Source: Sulfurovum sp. UBA4779
Lineage (GTDB): Bacteria > Campylobacterota > Campylobacteria > Campylobacterales > Sulfurovaceae
Assembly: GCA_002403155.1 (NCBI GenBank)
Contig: DHHF01000004.1
Location: 1-64,000, forward strand
Length of the DNA stretch: 64,000 nucleotides
Reading direction: 5' to 3'
A program made the position numbers and the translations under genes. The first letter of the stretch is position 1. Every line of letters begins with the position of its first letter. Under the pieces are notes generated by a model. It was given only the letters and a program-made list of their open reading frames with translations. It ran no database searches and had not been told where the DNA came from. Positions 42,300 to 52,992 of the stretch are shown here, piece by piece.

Positions 42300-43071
42300 A
42301 AAGATTCCAGTTTTCTTGGGTGTATTTCTTTTCTAAAAGCTCTTTTGCGGTTTGTTCTTCCGATAAACTGAGCAGATCCGGCACTATCGCTGCTTCAAAC
42401 GTTTCGCAAAATGCTTCGATCAGCATCTTTGAAAGTGCGTCATAAGACAACATAATGGCAAACTTCTGAAGCGTTGCTGCTTCGCTTAGGCCCGATTCTT
42501 CGAAAAACAAATCCTCAAACAGTGTCTCATCGATACCTATGGGTATGCTTCCATGCTGGAAAAATGCATGTTTTGCATATCGCTGGGCATTGCCTCCCAT
42601 TTTTTTTCCTTCTATGATCAGATCATACGGTTCCCGGCCTGCCAAGCATACGCTTGAAGCTCTGCTGCTGATTTGAGAGTCGCATACAAACGCTGCCTTT
42701 AGGCCTATCTTCTTATAGAAACAAATCAAAAACCGGCACAAAAAACGGTAATTTTCTTTGACGCTTCTCTCTCCTGCAAAAGAACGGGGGAAAATAAGCG
42801 AATAGGAAAGATCATTGCCGTGCGCCAAAATACCCCCGCCGCTTAATCGGCGGACCAAAGCGACCTTTTTTTGGGCAGCGCTTTGCACATCAATATCCTT
42901 GCCGGGATCGCAAAACCGCCCTATGCTTAAAGCATTGTGCCATCCGTAAAGGCGAAGGATCGGAAGGCCGCCCTCATTGTATCGGCTCAACAATGCCTCA
43001 TCCACGGCCATATTCCACGGGGCCGTACCTGTTTTGGTATCAATGACTCTCCAGCATTTTTTGGCAAGCAT
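42280..43071 (-). CDS. lipM: Octanoyltransferase LipM / lipoate-protein ligase A family
   Basis: The 263-residue protein belongs to the LplA/LipM fold. RRLSGGGILAHGNDLSYS is the substrate loop and CLAGREPYDLIIEGKKMGGNAQR carries Cys142, in the place of the thioester cysteine of Bacillus LipM. That cysteine, the neighbouring ACP gene and the adjacent lipA favour transfer of octanoyl from ACP rather than ATP-dependent ligation of free lipoate. A ligase cannot be excluded. It lies 5 bases after the ACP gene and overlaps lipA by 20. Confidence 0.82.
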   Translation of the reverse strand: MLAKKCWRVIDTKTGTAPWNMAVDEALLSRYNEGGLPILRLYGWHNALSIGRFCDPGKDIDVQSAAQKKVALVRRLSGGGILAHGNDLSYSLIFPRSFAGERSVKENYRFLCRFLICFYKKIGLKAAFVCDSQISSRASSVCLAGREPYDLIIEGKKMGGNAQRYAKHAFFQHGSIPIGIDETLFEDLFFEESGLSEAATLQKFAIMLSYDALSKMLIEAFCETFEAAIVPDLLSLSEEQTAKELLEKKYTQENWNLYGKLYS

Positions 43072-43076
43072 TACTT

Positions 43077-43325
43077 TTAGGATGCAATCCGTTTGGCAAA
43101 ATACGCGATCATGTGCTCAAGCGTATCTACTTGGCCGTAATCGGCTTCGGGTACTGCCACCCCTAACTCTTCATTCAGCGCAGTCAGTATTTTTAAAAAA
43201 TCAAACGAATCGATTTCCAAAGAACGCTGGATGTTTTTATCAGGAACGATCTCACCGGGATCAACGTCCGGCGCTATAAGTACGATCTGCCTGATAATGC
43301 TTTGCTTGATCTGCTCTTCATTCAT
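43077..43325 (-). CDS. Acyl carrier protein embedded in the dehydrogenase operon
   Basis: The 82-residue acidic protein is an acyl carrier protein, with the phosphopantetheine attachment serine Ser40 in EIDSFDFLKIL and the four-helix pattern. It is distinct from a fatty-acid synthesis AcpP, whose motif is usually DSLD, and sits between E2 and LipM. The ATG overlaps the E2 stop (ATGA) with GAGGAG 5-10 bases upstream. Most likely it carries the octanoyl group that LipM transfers to the E2 lipoyl domain. The in-frame sequence upstream is E2 coding sequence. Confidence 0.88.
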   Translation of the reverse strand: MNEEQIKQSIIRQIVLIAPDVDPGEIVPDKNIQRSLEIDSFDFLKILTALNEELGVAVPEADYGQVDTLEHMIAYFAKRIAS

Positions 43326-44452
43326 CGTAACTCCTCGGGTGTTTGTAAAATTTGATTCAGCCTGTCTAAAAATTTGCCTCCAGTGCGGCCGTCCGTTGCC
43401 CGATGGTCTCCTGCAAGCGTTGCTTGCATCACTTTGCGTACACAAAGCGTATCTCCCTGCGCCCACGGGGCATCCATGATCCGTCCAAATCCTACAAGCG
43501 CTACTTGCGGCGGGTAAATCACTCCATAAACGCTTTCAACCCCCAAATCGCCCAAATTGGTGAGGGTAATCGTCTGTTGAGTGATCTCCGTATTGCGAAG
43601 TTTTCCCAAGCGCGTACGAGTAATCAGATCGCCGAGCGCTTGCATCGTTGCATCCAAATCCATCTGCTCTGCTCCCAAAATCGCCGGGGTAATAAGCCCC
43701 TCTTTGCGCAGCGCAATTGCAATCCCCGGATTGATCTGCGTACTCATTTGCAATTGGTCATTTTTCCAAAAACCGTTAAGCTCAGGGACTTCCTTAAGGG
43801 CATACACTGCTGCGCGTATCAAAAGGGCCGCAGGCAGAATGCGCTCTTGGATACTTTTGTTTTTATTGTACGCTTCAAGCCAATGCAATGCCGGCGTCAT
43901 ATTAACAGAGGTGCTAAGATAATAATGGGGGATCTCGGCATTGGAGCGGCTCATCGCTTTGGCGATGGCTTGGCGCATGCCGCTTGGCTGCGGGGTTTTG
44001 GCCGTGACTTCAGATTCGATTGCGGCAAGATGTATCGCTTCCTTATCTGCCGCAAGAGCTGAAAGCTCTACACCCAGCTCTTTAGCTCTCTTTCGTGCCG
44101 CAGGAGAGGCTTTGATCCTTTCGGCGGCGGCCACCGTTTCGTGTTCAGGCTCTTTGAGCGTTTCCAACAAAGGTGTTGCAAGATCTTGGGGCGTTGGCTC
44201 AATGGCTGCTGCCGTATCTTTGCTCCGAATAAGCGCCAACGGTGTCCCTACTGCGCACTCGGTCTCCTCCTCTACGAGGAGTTTCTCGACGGTACCGTCT
44301 TCAAACACCTCGATCTCAATGACTCCTTTGCTAGTCTCCACTTCGGCAATCACCATTCCTTTGGTCACAGGATCGCCCTCCTTGACCTTCCACTCCATCA
44401 AGACGGCCGATTGCATATCCGCACCGAGACTCGGCATGACAAACGTACTCAT
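43322..44452 (-). CDS. Dihydrolipoyl acyltransferase E2 (AcoC/PdhC-like)
   Basis: The 376-residue protein has one N-terminal lipoyl domain (about 1-76, lipoylated Lys42 in VETSKGVIE), an alanine/proline-poor linker, a peripheral E1/E3-binding domain (about 108-145, SPAARKRAKELGVEL) and the catalytic core with LAGDHRATDGRTGG holding the HxxxDG active site. It transfers the acyl group to CoA. Relation to acetoin dehydrogenase AcoC or pyruvate dehydrogenase cannot be settled by eye. 4-base overlaps join it to E1beta and to the ACP. Confidence 0.93.
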   Translation of the reverse strand: MSTFVMPSLGADMQSAVLMEWKVKEGDPVTKGMVIAEVETSKGVIEIEVFEDGTVEKLLVEEETECAVGTPLALIRSKDTAAAIEPTPQDLATPLLETLKEPEHETVAAAERIKASPAARKRAKELGVELSALAADKEAIHLAAIESEVTAKTPQPSGMRQAIAKAMSRSNAEIPHYYLSTSVNMTPALHWLEAYNKNKSIQERILPAALLIRAAVYALKEVPELNGFWKNDQLQMSTQINPGIAIALRKEGLITPAILGAEQMDLDATMQALGDLITRTRLGKLRNTEITQQTITLTNLGDLGVESVYGVIYPPQVALVGFGRIMDAPWAQGDTLCVRKVMQATLAGDHRATDGRTGGKFLDRLNQILQTPEELR

Positions 44453-45432
44453 ATCCCCTCCATAAGTTTTTTTGCCGCAGCAACGATCTTTTCAGGTTGC
44501 GGCAAAGCAGCCTGCTCAAGATGATGGGCATAAGGGAAAGGCACTTCGGCCGAACAAACCCGTATCATCGGCGCATCAAGCTCATAAAAGGCCTGCTCAT
44601 TGATGCGCGCCATGATCTCGGCGGAGATGCTGCCTGATTTCCACCCCTCATCCACAATCAGAACGCGATGCGTTTTGCGTACCGACTCCATGATCGCCAT
44701 ATCGTCAAGGGGACGCAAAGAGCGCAGGTCGATCACTTCCGCCTCTATTCCCTCTTTTGAAAGTATTTCCGCCGCTTCAAGCGCCTTAAAAAGACTGATG
44801 CCGTAGGTCAAGATGCTAACGTCTTTGCCGCTGCGCATGGTCTTTGCCTTTCCGATCGGAAGGGGGGTGGCAACAGTATCGAGTTCTCCTTTGGCATTGT
44901 AAAGCAGAGAGTTTTCAAAAATCAAAACCGGATCAGGATCGGCGAGGGCCAACCCCACCATGTCATAGGCATCCTGCACGGTTGCAGGCGTAAGCACTTT
45001 GAGCCCCGGGATGTGAGCGTACCACCCCTCTAAAGAATGCGAATGCTGTGCGCCGAGCTGTTTTCCCCCGCCTGTTGCCATACGGATCACAAGCGGCACA
45101 TTGAACTGACCGCCGGACATATGGAGTATGGTGGCTGCATTGTTCATGATCTGATCAAGCGCCAAAAGGCTGAAATTGACCGTCATGATCTCTACGATAG
45201 GCCGCATGCCGTTTAGCGCAGCGCCGATCCCCGCGCCGGTAAAGGCCGACTCGCTAAGAGGGGTGTCGATGATGCGTTCGCTCCCAAACTGCTCCAGCAA
45301 TCCCATGCTTACGGCAAAACTGCCGCCATAACGTCCCACATCTTCTCCCATCAAAAAAACCCTCTCGTCCTTTTGCATCGCTTCGCTGATCGCTGCCCTG
45401 AGCGCTTCGCGGTATGTGATAGTTTCGCTCAT
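44449..45432 (-). CDS. 2-oxoacid dehydrogenase E1 beta subunit (AcoB/PdhB-like)
   Basis: The 327-residue protein is the beta chain of a heterotetrameric TPP-dependent E1. MGEDVGRYGGSFAVSMGL near 28-45, TPLSESAFTGAGIGAALNG and the C-terminal half with LRPLDDMAIMESVRKTHRVLIVDEG are typical. The glutamate of GEDV would activate TPP. It works with the E1 alpha gene that overlaps it by 4 bases upstream. Substrate may be pyruvate or acetoin. Confidence 0.94.
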   Translation of the reverse strand: MSETITYREALRAAISEAMQKDERVFLMGEDVGRYGGSFAVSMGLLEQFGSERIIDTPLSESAFTGAGIGAALNGMRPIVEIMTVNFSLLALDQIMNNAATILHMSGGQFNVPLVIRMATGGGKQLGAQHSHSLEGWYAHIPGLKVLTPATVQDAYDMVGLALADPDPVLIFENSLLYNAKGELDTVATPLPIGKAKTMRSGKDVSILTYGISLFKALEAAEILSKEGIEAEVIDLRSLRPLDDMAIMESVRKTHRVLIVDEGWKSGSISAEIMARINEQAFYELDAPMIRVCSAEVPFPYAHHLEQAALPQPEKIVAAAKKLMEGI

Positions 45433-46403
45433 TGATCCGCTCCTGAAGAATAAACAAATTTTTCCAAATCCTCAAGAGGCTCCAGCGTACCCTGCTCGGC
45501 ATACTCTACCGCTTCGTTTACTATGGCGGCAACCTCCTTTTCGATTTCGTCTTTTTTCGTACTTGTCCAAGAACCCTCAGACTCAAGTTTGCTTTGCAAC
45601 ACCAGCAGCGGATCTTTTTTCTTCCACTCCTCCACTTCGGCTTTGTCCCGGTAAAGTTCCGCATCAAACATCGAGTGTCCCCGGAAACGGTAGGCAAGAC
45701 ACTCCAAAAAAACAGGCCCGCCGCCTTCTTTGATCTGTGATACTGCATGTGTTGCCGCTTTTGCAACCTCCAACACATCCATGCCGTCAACTTGGCTGGC
45801 CGTTATCCGGTAAGAGAGGGCTTTTTTGGCAAGGTTGGGCTCTGACTGGGAAAGCTCCAGCGCCGTTCCCATTCCGTAACGGTTGTTTTCGCAAACAAAG
45901 AGAATCGGCAGCTGCCACAAAGCCGCCAAATTAAGCGATTCGTGGAACTCCCCTTCTGCAACGGCGCCGTCACCGAAAAAACAAACCGTAACGCGGCTGC
46001 GCTTCATCCTCTTATCCGCAAGCGCCATACCTACTGCCAACGGCAATCCTGCTCCGACGATAGCACTTCCCCCGTAAAAACGCGTTGCTGCATCAAAAAG
46101 ATGCATTGAGCCGCCCCGGCCAAGACAGCATCCCTCGGCTTTGCCGAACATTTCAGCCATAATCGTTTTGGGCAAAATACCGCGCGCTATCGCATGGCCG
46201 TGCTCGCGGTAGGTAGCCAGCACGTTATCCTCGGGGCCCACCGCATCCGTCACTCCGACTGCGATAGCCTCTTCTCCGATATACAGATGCAAAAAACCTC
46301 TGATTTTTTCATGGCTGTACATTTCAACACATTTTTCTTCAAACCGCCGTATCAGCAGCATTTGGCGATAGTAGTGTTCCAAAAGAGCAAAATCTGTTTG
46401 CAT
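45429..46403 (-). CDS. 2-oxoacid dehydrogenase E1 alpha subunit (AcoA/PdhA-like)
   Basis: The 324-residue protein carries the TPP-binding GDGAVAEGEFHESLNLAALW motif near 145-165 and the phosphate-loop region YRFRGHSMFD. The N-terminal RRFEEKCVEMYSHEKIRGFLHLYIGEEA is typical of E1 alpha. It starts 12 bases after the acsA stop. The pair E1 alpha-E1 beta resembles AcoAB, but acoin-specific residues were not checked. Campylobacterota usually rely on pyruvate:ferredoxin oxidoreductase, so this complex is notable. Confidence 0.94.
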   Translation of the reverse strand: MQTDFALLEHYYRQMLLIRRFEEKCVEMYSHEKIRGFLHLYIGEEAIAVGVTDAVGPEDNVLATYREHGHAIARGILPKTIMAEMFGKAEGCCLGRGGSMHLFDAATRFYGGSAIVGAGLPLAVGMALADKRMKRSRVTVCFFGDGAVAEGEFHESLNLAALWQLPILFVCENNRYGMGTALELSQSEPNLAKKALSYRITASQVDGMDVLEVAKAATHAVSQIKEGGGPVFLECLAYRFRGHSMFDAELYRDKAEVEEWKKKDPLLVLQSKLESEGSWTSTKKDEIEKEVAAIVNEAVEYAEQGTLEPLEDLEKFVYSSGADQ

Positions 46404-46415
46404 TTTCGTTCCCCT

Positions 46416-48167
<1,752 letters not shown>

Positions 48168-48198
48168 TTTGCAGCCTCCGCATTATTTTTTTGCCTAT

Positions 48199-48256
48199 AT
48201 TATATAGATTGTACCAAAAAAATTTTCAAAAGATATTAGATTAATTAATCTAATAT
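48199..48256 (-). promoter_or_regulatory. acsA operon promoter region with 24-bp perfect palindrome
   Basis: On the minus strand a TATAAT -10 (48204-48199) lies 31 bases before the GTG start. A perfect palindrome spans 48233-48256 with half ATATTAGATTAA, so it occupies roughly -35 to -60 where an activator would bind. It contains only A, T and one G/C pair per half, so chance in this AT-rich gap is possible but 24 exact bases is unusual. Confidence 0.6.
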
Positions 48257-48330
48257 GATAAAAACTTTATGTTATGCCTATACGTTACAGGCCGTACAAA
48301 AACTGCGTATCCGTGTTCCTGTCCCGAATT

Positions 48331-49458
48331 TTATTGGGCCAAGATTATTTCTACTTTGATTGTGTTTTGGTTTCTAATGATTTCAAGCGTCACTTTATCG
48401 CCGACTTGATATTCATCCAAGAGCGCAAAAAGATTGGAGAGCGAACGAACCTTTTTCCCGTCAACAGATACAACAACATCTCCAAGAACAACATGGTCGT
48501 TCCTATCAATCCGGCTTCCGATAATGCCGGCATGAAAAGCAGGCGAATCTTTTTGCACATCCAATACCGCTACGCCTTCAATGCCAAACTTCTCGGTAAT
48601 CAAATTATTTAAACCCTCATCCACAATAATTCCCACTGACGGCCGTATGTATTTGCCGCTTGAGATGATTGGCGGAACGACACGGTTGATCGTATCTACA
48701 GGCACGGCAAAACCGATACCCGCATATGCGCCCGACGGACTGTAAATCGCCGTAGTGATGCCGATCAATCGTCCCGAACTGTCCAGCAAAGGGCCGCCTG
48801 AATTTCCGGGATTGATGGCCGCATCCGTTTGGATCAAATGCTCAATGGCCAGACCGCCCTCAAGGTCCAATGTACGATTAAGTGCCGAGACAATCCCGCT
48901 TGTAAGCGTATAGTCCAATCCGAAAGGATTGCCGATAGCGAAAACTTTTTGCCCTACTTTGAGATCGTGGCTAGAACCTATTTTTAACGGGGGAGGCGAA
49001 TTGAAAGCCACAAAGATTTTTAAAACGGCAAGATCATGCTCAGGGCTTGCGCCGACAAGGGATGCCTTATAGCTTTGTCCGTTATTGAGCCAAACGGTAG
49101 CCTCAGAAGCCCCTTCGATCACATGAAAATTGGTTACGATATGCCCGTGATCATCCCACACAAACCCGGAACCGGCCCCTTTTGGTACACTAAAAATATT
49201 TCTATTCCAAAAATCCCTCACTCTTTGGCTTGTTGCAATATAGACAACCGAAGGGCTTGTTTGCTCAAAAACGGCGATCGTCCTCTGTTCGTCATCGCAC
49301 AGATGCTCTCTTGGCGTCACTTCTCTTGAGGAAGCAGAAGGAATGATAAAATTTTTATAAGCGATCATAGATAAGTAGGCGGTAGCCAAACCCGTGATCA
49401 GAAAAAAAACTGCCGTTGTTATTTTGGATGTATTTTTATTTTTGTATTCATTATCCAT
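48331..49458 (-). CDS. DegP/DegS-like periplasmic serine protease with one PDZ domain
   Basis: The 375-residue protein has an N-terminal transmembrane anchor (about 13-35), a trypsin-like domain with catalytic His in NFHVIEGA, Asp in EHDLAVLKI and Ser in AINPGNSGGPLL, and a single C-terminal PDZ domain (about 275-372). One PDZ and a membrane anchor resemble DegS more than DegP. It should degrade or sense misfolded periplasmic proteins. It is transcribed towards acsA but separated by 163 bases. The next gene upstream is 21 bases away. Confidence 0.92.
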   Translation of the reverse strand: MDNEYKNKNTSKITTAVFFLITGLATAYLSMIAYKNFIIPSASSREVTPREHLCDDEQRTIAVFEQTSPSVVYIATSQRVRDFWNRNIFSVPKGAGSGFVWDDHGHIVTNFHVIEGASEATVWLNNGQSYKASLVGASPEHDLAVLKIFVAFNSPPPLKIGSSHDLKVGQKVFAIGNPFGLDYTLTSGIVSALNRTLDLEGGLAIEHLIQTDAAINPGNSGGPLLDSSGRLIGITTAIYSPSGAYAGIGFAVPVDTINRVVPPIISSGKYIRPSVGIIVDEGLNNLITEKFGIEGVAVLDVQKDSPAFHAGIIGSRIDRNDHVVLGDVVVSVDGKKVRSLSNLFALLDEYQVGDKVTLEIIRNQNTIKVEIILAQ

Positions 49459-49479
49459 ACTGCATAATCCTATACTATC

Positions 49480-50454
49480 TTAAACTTCCAAACCCATTCC
49501 CAAATAAGTATTATACGCTATATAGCAAAGAATTAAACCGATCCCTTTTGACCTTGTGATGGTTCCGTTCTCTCCGTTCGCTCTATATGCCATAGCCAAA
49601 AGCGCCAAAGTCAAAACAAACATCACTGCCCAATCTCTTTGTAAAACCTCAGATGCCATTGTGTCCATAGGAGAAATTACCGTAGCGATCCCCACAACGG
49701 CTAAAATATTAAACATATTGGATCCTACAACATTGCCTATGGCGATATCATGTTCGCCTTTTTTTGCAGCGATGGCCGAGGCGGCAAGTTCCGGCAGCGA
49801 AGTGCCAAGCGCAACAATGGTAAGGCCGATAATCAAATCGCTTACGCCAAATTCTTGTGCCGTTCCAACGGCACCCCATACAAGCACTCTCGAGCTTACT
49901 ATCAAAAGAAACAAGCCGGAAATGAGCCATACAATGCCGGCTTTTAGGCTCATTGCCTGCGCTTTAAGCTCAGCTTGCATGTCATCTTCCAAAACATCGC
50001 CTTTTCCTTTAATGGCAGCAAAGACAGACCAGCCTATCAGTGCAAAAAACCCGACTAAAAGCAATATGCCCTCGATAAGCGTCAAACGATAGTCCAACAA
50101 TGCATATCCGCTTGCAAGCACAATCAAAACCAAAAGCGGAATCTCTTTTTTGACTATTTTAGAATGAACGGCTATGGGGGCAATCATAGCCGTGACACCC
50201 AATATGAGGGCAATATTGACAATGTTGGACCCCAGGGCATTGCCTAGCGCCAATGAGGGATTTTTTTCATATGCAGCGATCGCAGAAACCACCATTTCGG
50301 GCGCACTCGTGCCAAACCCGACAATCAAAATGCCGATCAAAAGTGTCGGCATCCCTAAATGTTTGGCCGTTGCCGCTGCTCCTTCGACAAACTTATCCGC
50401 ACTCCAAACCAAAAGTGCAAAACCTGCGATAATGGCTAACAAATACCCTAACAT
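49480..50454 (-). CDS. CaCA-family sodium/calcium exchanger (YrbG-like)
   Basis: The 324-residue protein has ten predicted transmembrane segments with the two inverted alpha repeats typical of the family: GFGTSAPEMVVSAIAA then GNALGSNIVNIALILG in the first half, and ALGTSLPELAASAIAA then GNVVGSNMFNILAVVG in the second. It exchanges Ca2+ or another cation for Na+ or H+. It ends 21 bases before the DegS-like gene and may be co-transcribed. No specific regulator is near. Confidence 0.92.
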   Translation of the reverse strand: MLGYLLAIIAGFALLVWSADKFVEGAAATAKHLGMPTLLIGILIVGFGTSAPEMVVSAIAAYEKNPSLALGNALGSNIVNIALILGVTAMIAPIAVHSKIVKKEIPLLVLIVLASGYALLDYRLTLIEGILLLVGFFALIGWSVFAAIKGKGDVLEDDMQAELKAQAMSLKAGIVWLISGLFLLIVSSRVLVWGAVGTAQEFGVSDLIIGLTIVALGTSLPELAASAIAAKKGEHDIAIGNVVGSNMFNILAVVGIATVISPMDTMASEVLQRDWAVMFVLTLALLAMAYRANGENGTITRSKGIGLILCYIAYNTYLGMGLEV

Positions 50455-50759
50455 TCAACCTCTTTTTTGCAAAATTGCAATCATTCATTTCCAATCCGCA
50501 GCTTTTGCTTTTGGACTTAAACGCCGCACTGTCAAACTATCAACACTAGAGGCAATCTCTGCTTTTTAATTTTTTTGTTATTTTAGCCAAATTACATAGA
50601 CAGCAGAAGCACCCGCATCAAACACTGATTAATTGGCGTATTGCAGAGGAAGTAATTTTAGAGGCCAAGCCGTTTATTTCTATAAACCGCTCTGCTCTTT
50701 AAAAGTGAAAAATTCATGCCCCCGCTTGCAATACGGCATGAAAGAAAAATAACACAAGG
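50455..50759. other. Intergenic region between the CaCA exchanger and the DksA-like gene
   Basis: No gene was found here. It holds the upstream region of the exchanger, the dksA terminator at 50706-50742 and an imperfect hairpin at 50669-50692 (GTTTAT pairs with ATAAAC). Reading frames crossing it are short or antisense to the exchanger. Confidence 0.6.
50706..50742 (-). terminator. Terminator of the DksA-like gene
   Basis: On the minus strand the arms TTCATGCC (50742-50735) and GGCATGAA (50720-50713) enclose a 14-base loop and are followed by a TTTTT run. It lies 18 bases past the DksA-like stop. Confidence 0.75.
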
Positions 50760-51110
50760 CTACATATTCAGTTTTGTTGCGTCTTTGACACAATAGCGCG
50801 CATGCGGCATGGCGCGTAATCGTTCCAGCGAAATGGCATCGCCGCTTTCTTCGCATATGCCATACGTTCCTTTATCTATCTTGGAAAGCGCGTGAATGAC
50901 TTCAGAAAGTTCGCGCTGCTGCTGTGCCAAAAGAGTGTTGTCATGGATGCTTTCTCTCTCCAATGATGCCAAATCTTCCATATCGTTGATTCCGTCTTCA
51001 CTCCCGGTGACCAGCTCAAGCTCGTTTCTTAACCCTTGGATCGTGTTTTGCAGTTTTGTTTTCATTTGTGTTAATTGTGTTCTAAATTCTTCAAGTTCTT
51101 TTTTTGTCAT
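50760..51110 (-). CDS. DksA/TraR-family protein with incomplete zinc cysteines
   Basis: The 116-residue protein has the DksA layout, an N-terminal coiled coil (about 1-75) and a C-terminal zinc-finger-like region. Only two of four cysteines remain: Cys86 and Cys107, with Ser89 and Asp110 in the other places (CEES..CVKD). It should bind RNA polymerase through the secondary channel, but metal-independent or redox-insensitive folding is likely, as in the single-cysteine DksA paralogues of other bacteria. The family acidic tip is seen near DMEDLAS. Transcribed alone with its own terminator. Confidence 0.85.
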   Translation of the reverse strand: MTKKELEEFRTQLTQMKTKLQNTIQGLRNELELVTGSEDGINDMEDLASLERESIHDNTLLAQQQRELSEVIHALSKIDKGTYGICEESGDAISLERLRAMPHARYCVKDATKLNM

Positions 51111-51320
51111 TTTATATCTCCGTTTTTTATATCATAATGCCAATTTGTTAAAATTATGATTAATAAAGACCCAATTAAAAAAACTTTATTCTCTTATTCA
51201 ACCTGCGAAGATTGGCGGCTTTCATTTTTACTGCTTGCCTAACAAAAAGTTATGTTAAAATAAAATTTGGTTTGCAACGGAAAATCTCAAATGTGCCAAC
51301 TACAAACAAAAAGGATGCGG

Positions 51321-52373
51321 ATGCAATTAAAAAAATTTTTGTCTATAGTACTGATTTGTACGGTGTATGCCAGCTGCAGCCAAACCGATGCTAACCAATC
51401 CTCTTACGTTGATGAACTCTACACCGATTTTTCAGGCAAAATACTAGAATGGTCCGAGCTTATAGATACCAAACTGTGTGATTGGCTTGAAGATCCGTAC
51501 GATGATACACCCGATAGCGCTGCACCCAATGATGCCCTCAGCAATGAAATTAAAAAAATGGATTCTTTTTTTCAAAACCAAAAATTTTTTGACGAATCGG
51601 AAAAAACATATCTTCGCCTCAGGCTTGAAAGCGATTTTCACTCAAAAGAGCCAAACGATTTTAATGCAAAGCTCAATGCACAGCTGCCTTTAAGCAGAAG
51701 TAAAAAACATTTAAAAATTTTTATCGACGATCTCACGGATGAAAATGCCAAGGACCTTTTTCATGAAAACCTAGACAAAAAAGAGCCGTCTTCAGGTATC
51801 GGCATTCACTATTTTGCTCCCCAAGCATACGGTATTGCATCCAGATACTCGCTAGGAATGACGGGTATAACCCCCTTTGTGCGCGCCAAATACAACATCC
51901 CCTTCAAGATTGATGGCTGGATGATAGACCCGGTCCAATTGTTTCAGTACTCTACCGAAAATGAATTGATCGAACAGACCAATATCTACTTTGATAAAAA
52001 ACTTGAAAATTCCGCTTTTTTCAGACTGCTTCTGCACAGAAAAACCGAATCTGAAATAAACGGTATGGATTATGCTCTGGCCTTACAATACTTCCAAAGC
52101 CCCAAAAAAGACAAAGGCTTTAGCGTCTCCCAATCGTTTGAAGGAAATACCGAGTATCTTGATATTTCACAAAACAACCCCGACCCCAAGCAAGCTAAAA
52201 CCTACAGCGGCATCAACAACTATACTACTTCATTCAGATGGAGAGAAAGCATCTGGCGCAAATGGTTCTTTTATGAGATAGGACCTGCCGTGAATTTTCA
52301 TAAAAAATTCGACTACAAGCCAAACTACAGTTTAAATTTCATGATCGATTTTTATTTTGGAAACTACCGCTAA
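51321..52373 (+). CDS. Exported protein, possible outer-membrane beta-barrel, unknown
   Basis: I do not recognise this 350-residue protein. The N-terminal 20 residues form a Sec signal (LKKFLSIVLICTVYASC) that could be a lipoprotein signal with Cys20 but has Tyr in the -3 position, so the type is uncertain. The first 130 residues are acidic and helical. The rest shows many alternating beta-like strands rich in aromatic residues, ending with SLNFMIDFYFGNYR, like a barrel. ATG 51321 has AAAGG 8-12 bases upstream. It precedes two more exported-protein genes on the same strand. Confidence 0.6.
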   Translation: MQLKKFLSIVLICTVYASCSQTDANQSSYVDELYTDFSGKILEWSELIDTKLCDWLEDPYDDTPDSAAPNDALSNEIKKMDSFFQNQKFFDESEKTYLRLRLESDFHSKEPNDFNAKLNAQLPLSRSKKHLKIFIDDLTDENAKDLFHENLDKKEPSSGIGIHYFAPQAYGIASRYSLGMTGITPFVRAKYNIPFKIDGWMIDPVQLFQYSTENELIEQTNIYFDKKLENSAFFRLLLHRKTESEINGMDYALALQYFQSPKKDKGFSVSQSFEGNTEYLDISQNNPDPKQAKTYSGINNYTTSFRWRESIWRKWFFYEIGPAVNFHKKFDYKPNYSLNFMIDFYFGNYR

Positions 52374-52458
52374 TACGAAAGCGTTTATGTTGACACAAAC
52401 AGAGATAAAAAGCTAGAATGGTCAAAATGCGGCAAAAAATATCATCAAAGGCTCGGCA

Positions 52459-52983
52459 ATGGAAAATCGTTCTATTTATAAATTTATCATGTTGCTTATG
52501 GGACTCTCTTTTTTGGCATACGCGCAAAATGCTTCTGCCAAAATTTACAATCCCTGCCAACTATTGACTACAGAAGACATACAAAGCGTATTTCCCGGTG
52601 CAAACATCACGATAACCCTGCAGGACGATAAGGCTGCAAATCCTCTTGGGACAAGAAGATGTTTTTGGGATGCAAATGAAACCAATATGCAGTTTGTCCA
52701 GCTTTCCATCACGTCAGATGCCGAAGCAAAAACGATGCCAACAGCCCAACAGTTTGAAAACAACAAAGAATACATCCAAAATGTTCAATCCGTACCGGAT
52801 ATAGGCGATGCAGCGTATTACGGAGGCAGCGGGCTCAAAGCCGGTGCGGGACTTCATGTTCTGGTAAAAAACAAAGGGGTACTTATCCATGTTGTCGTAG
52901 GGCTTGGTTTTGGAAATAAAGACGAGCAAAAACATTTAGAGATTGAAACATCGATCGCAAAAAAAGTGATTGAAAAACTATAA
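52459..52983 (+). CDS. Exported protein, function unknown
   Basis: The 174-residue protein has a Sec signal (about 1-27, LLMGLSFLAYAQNASA) and a compact mature domain with PCQLLTTEDIQSVFP and CFW, two cysteines that could form a disulfide. The layout resembles small secreted DUF3558-like proteins, but this is only a weak likeness. It is 9 bases upstream of the OmpA-type gene and 85 bases after the barrel-like gene, so the three may act at the cell envelope. Confidence 0.6.
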   Translation: MENRSIYKFIMLLMGLSFLAYAQNASAKIYNPCQLLTTEDIQSVFPGANITITLQDDKAANPLGTRRCFWDANETNMQFVQLSITSDAEAKTMPTAQQFENNKEYIQNVQSVPDIGDAAYYGGSGLKAGAGLHVLVKNKGVLIHVVVGLGFGNKDEQKHLEIETSIAKKVIEKL

Positions 52984-52992
52984 GGAAAAACC

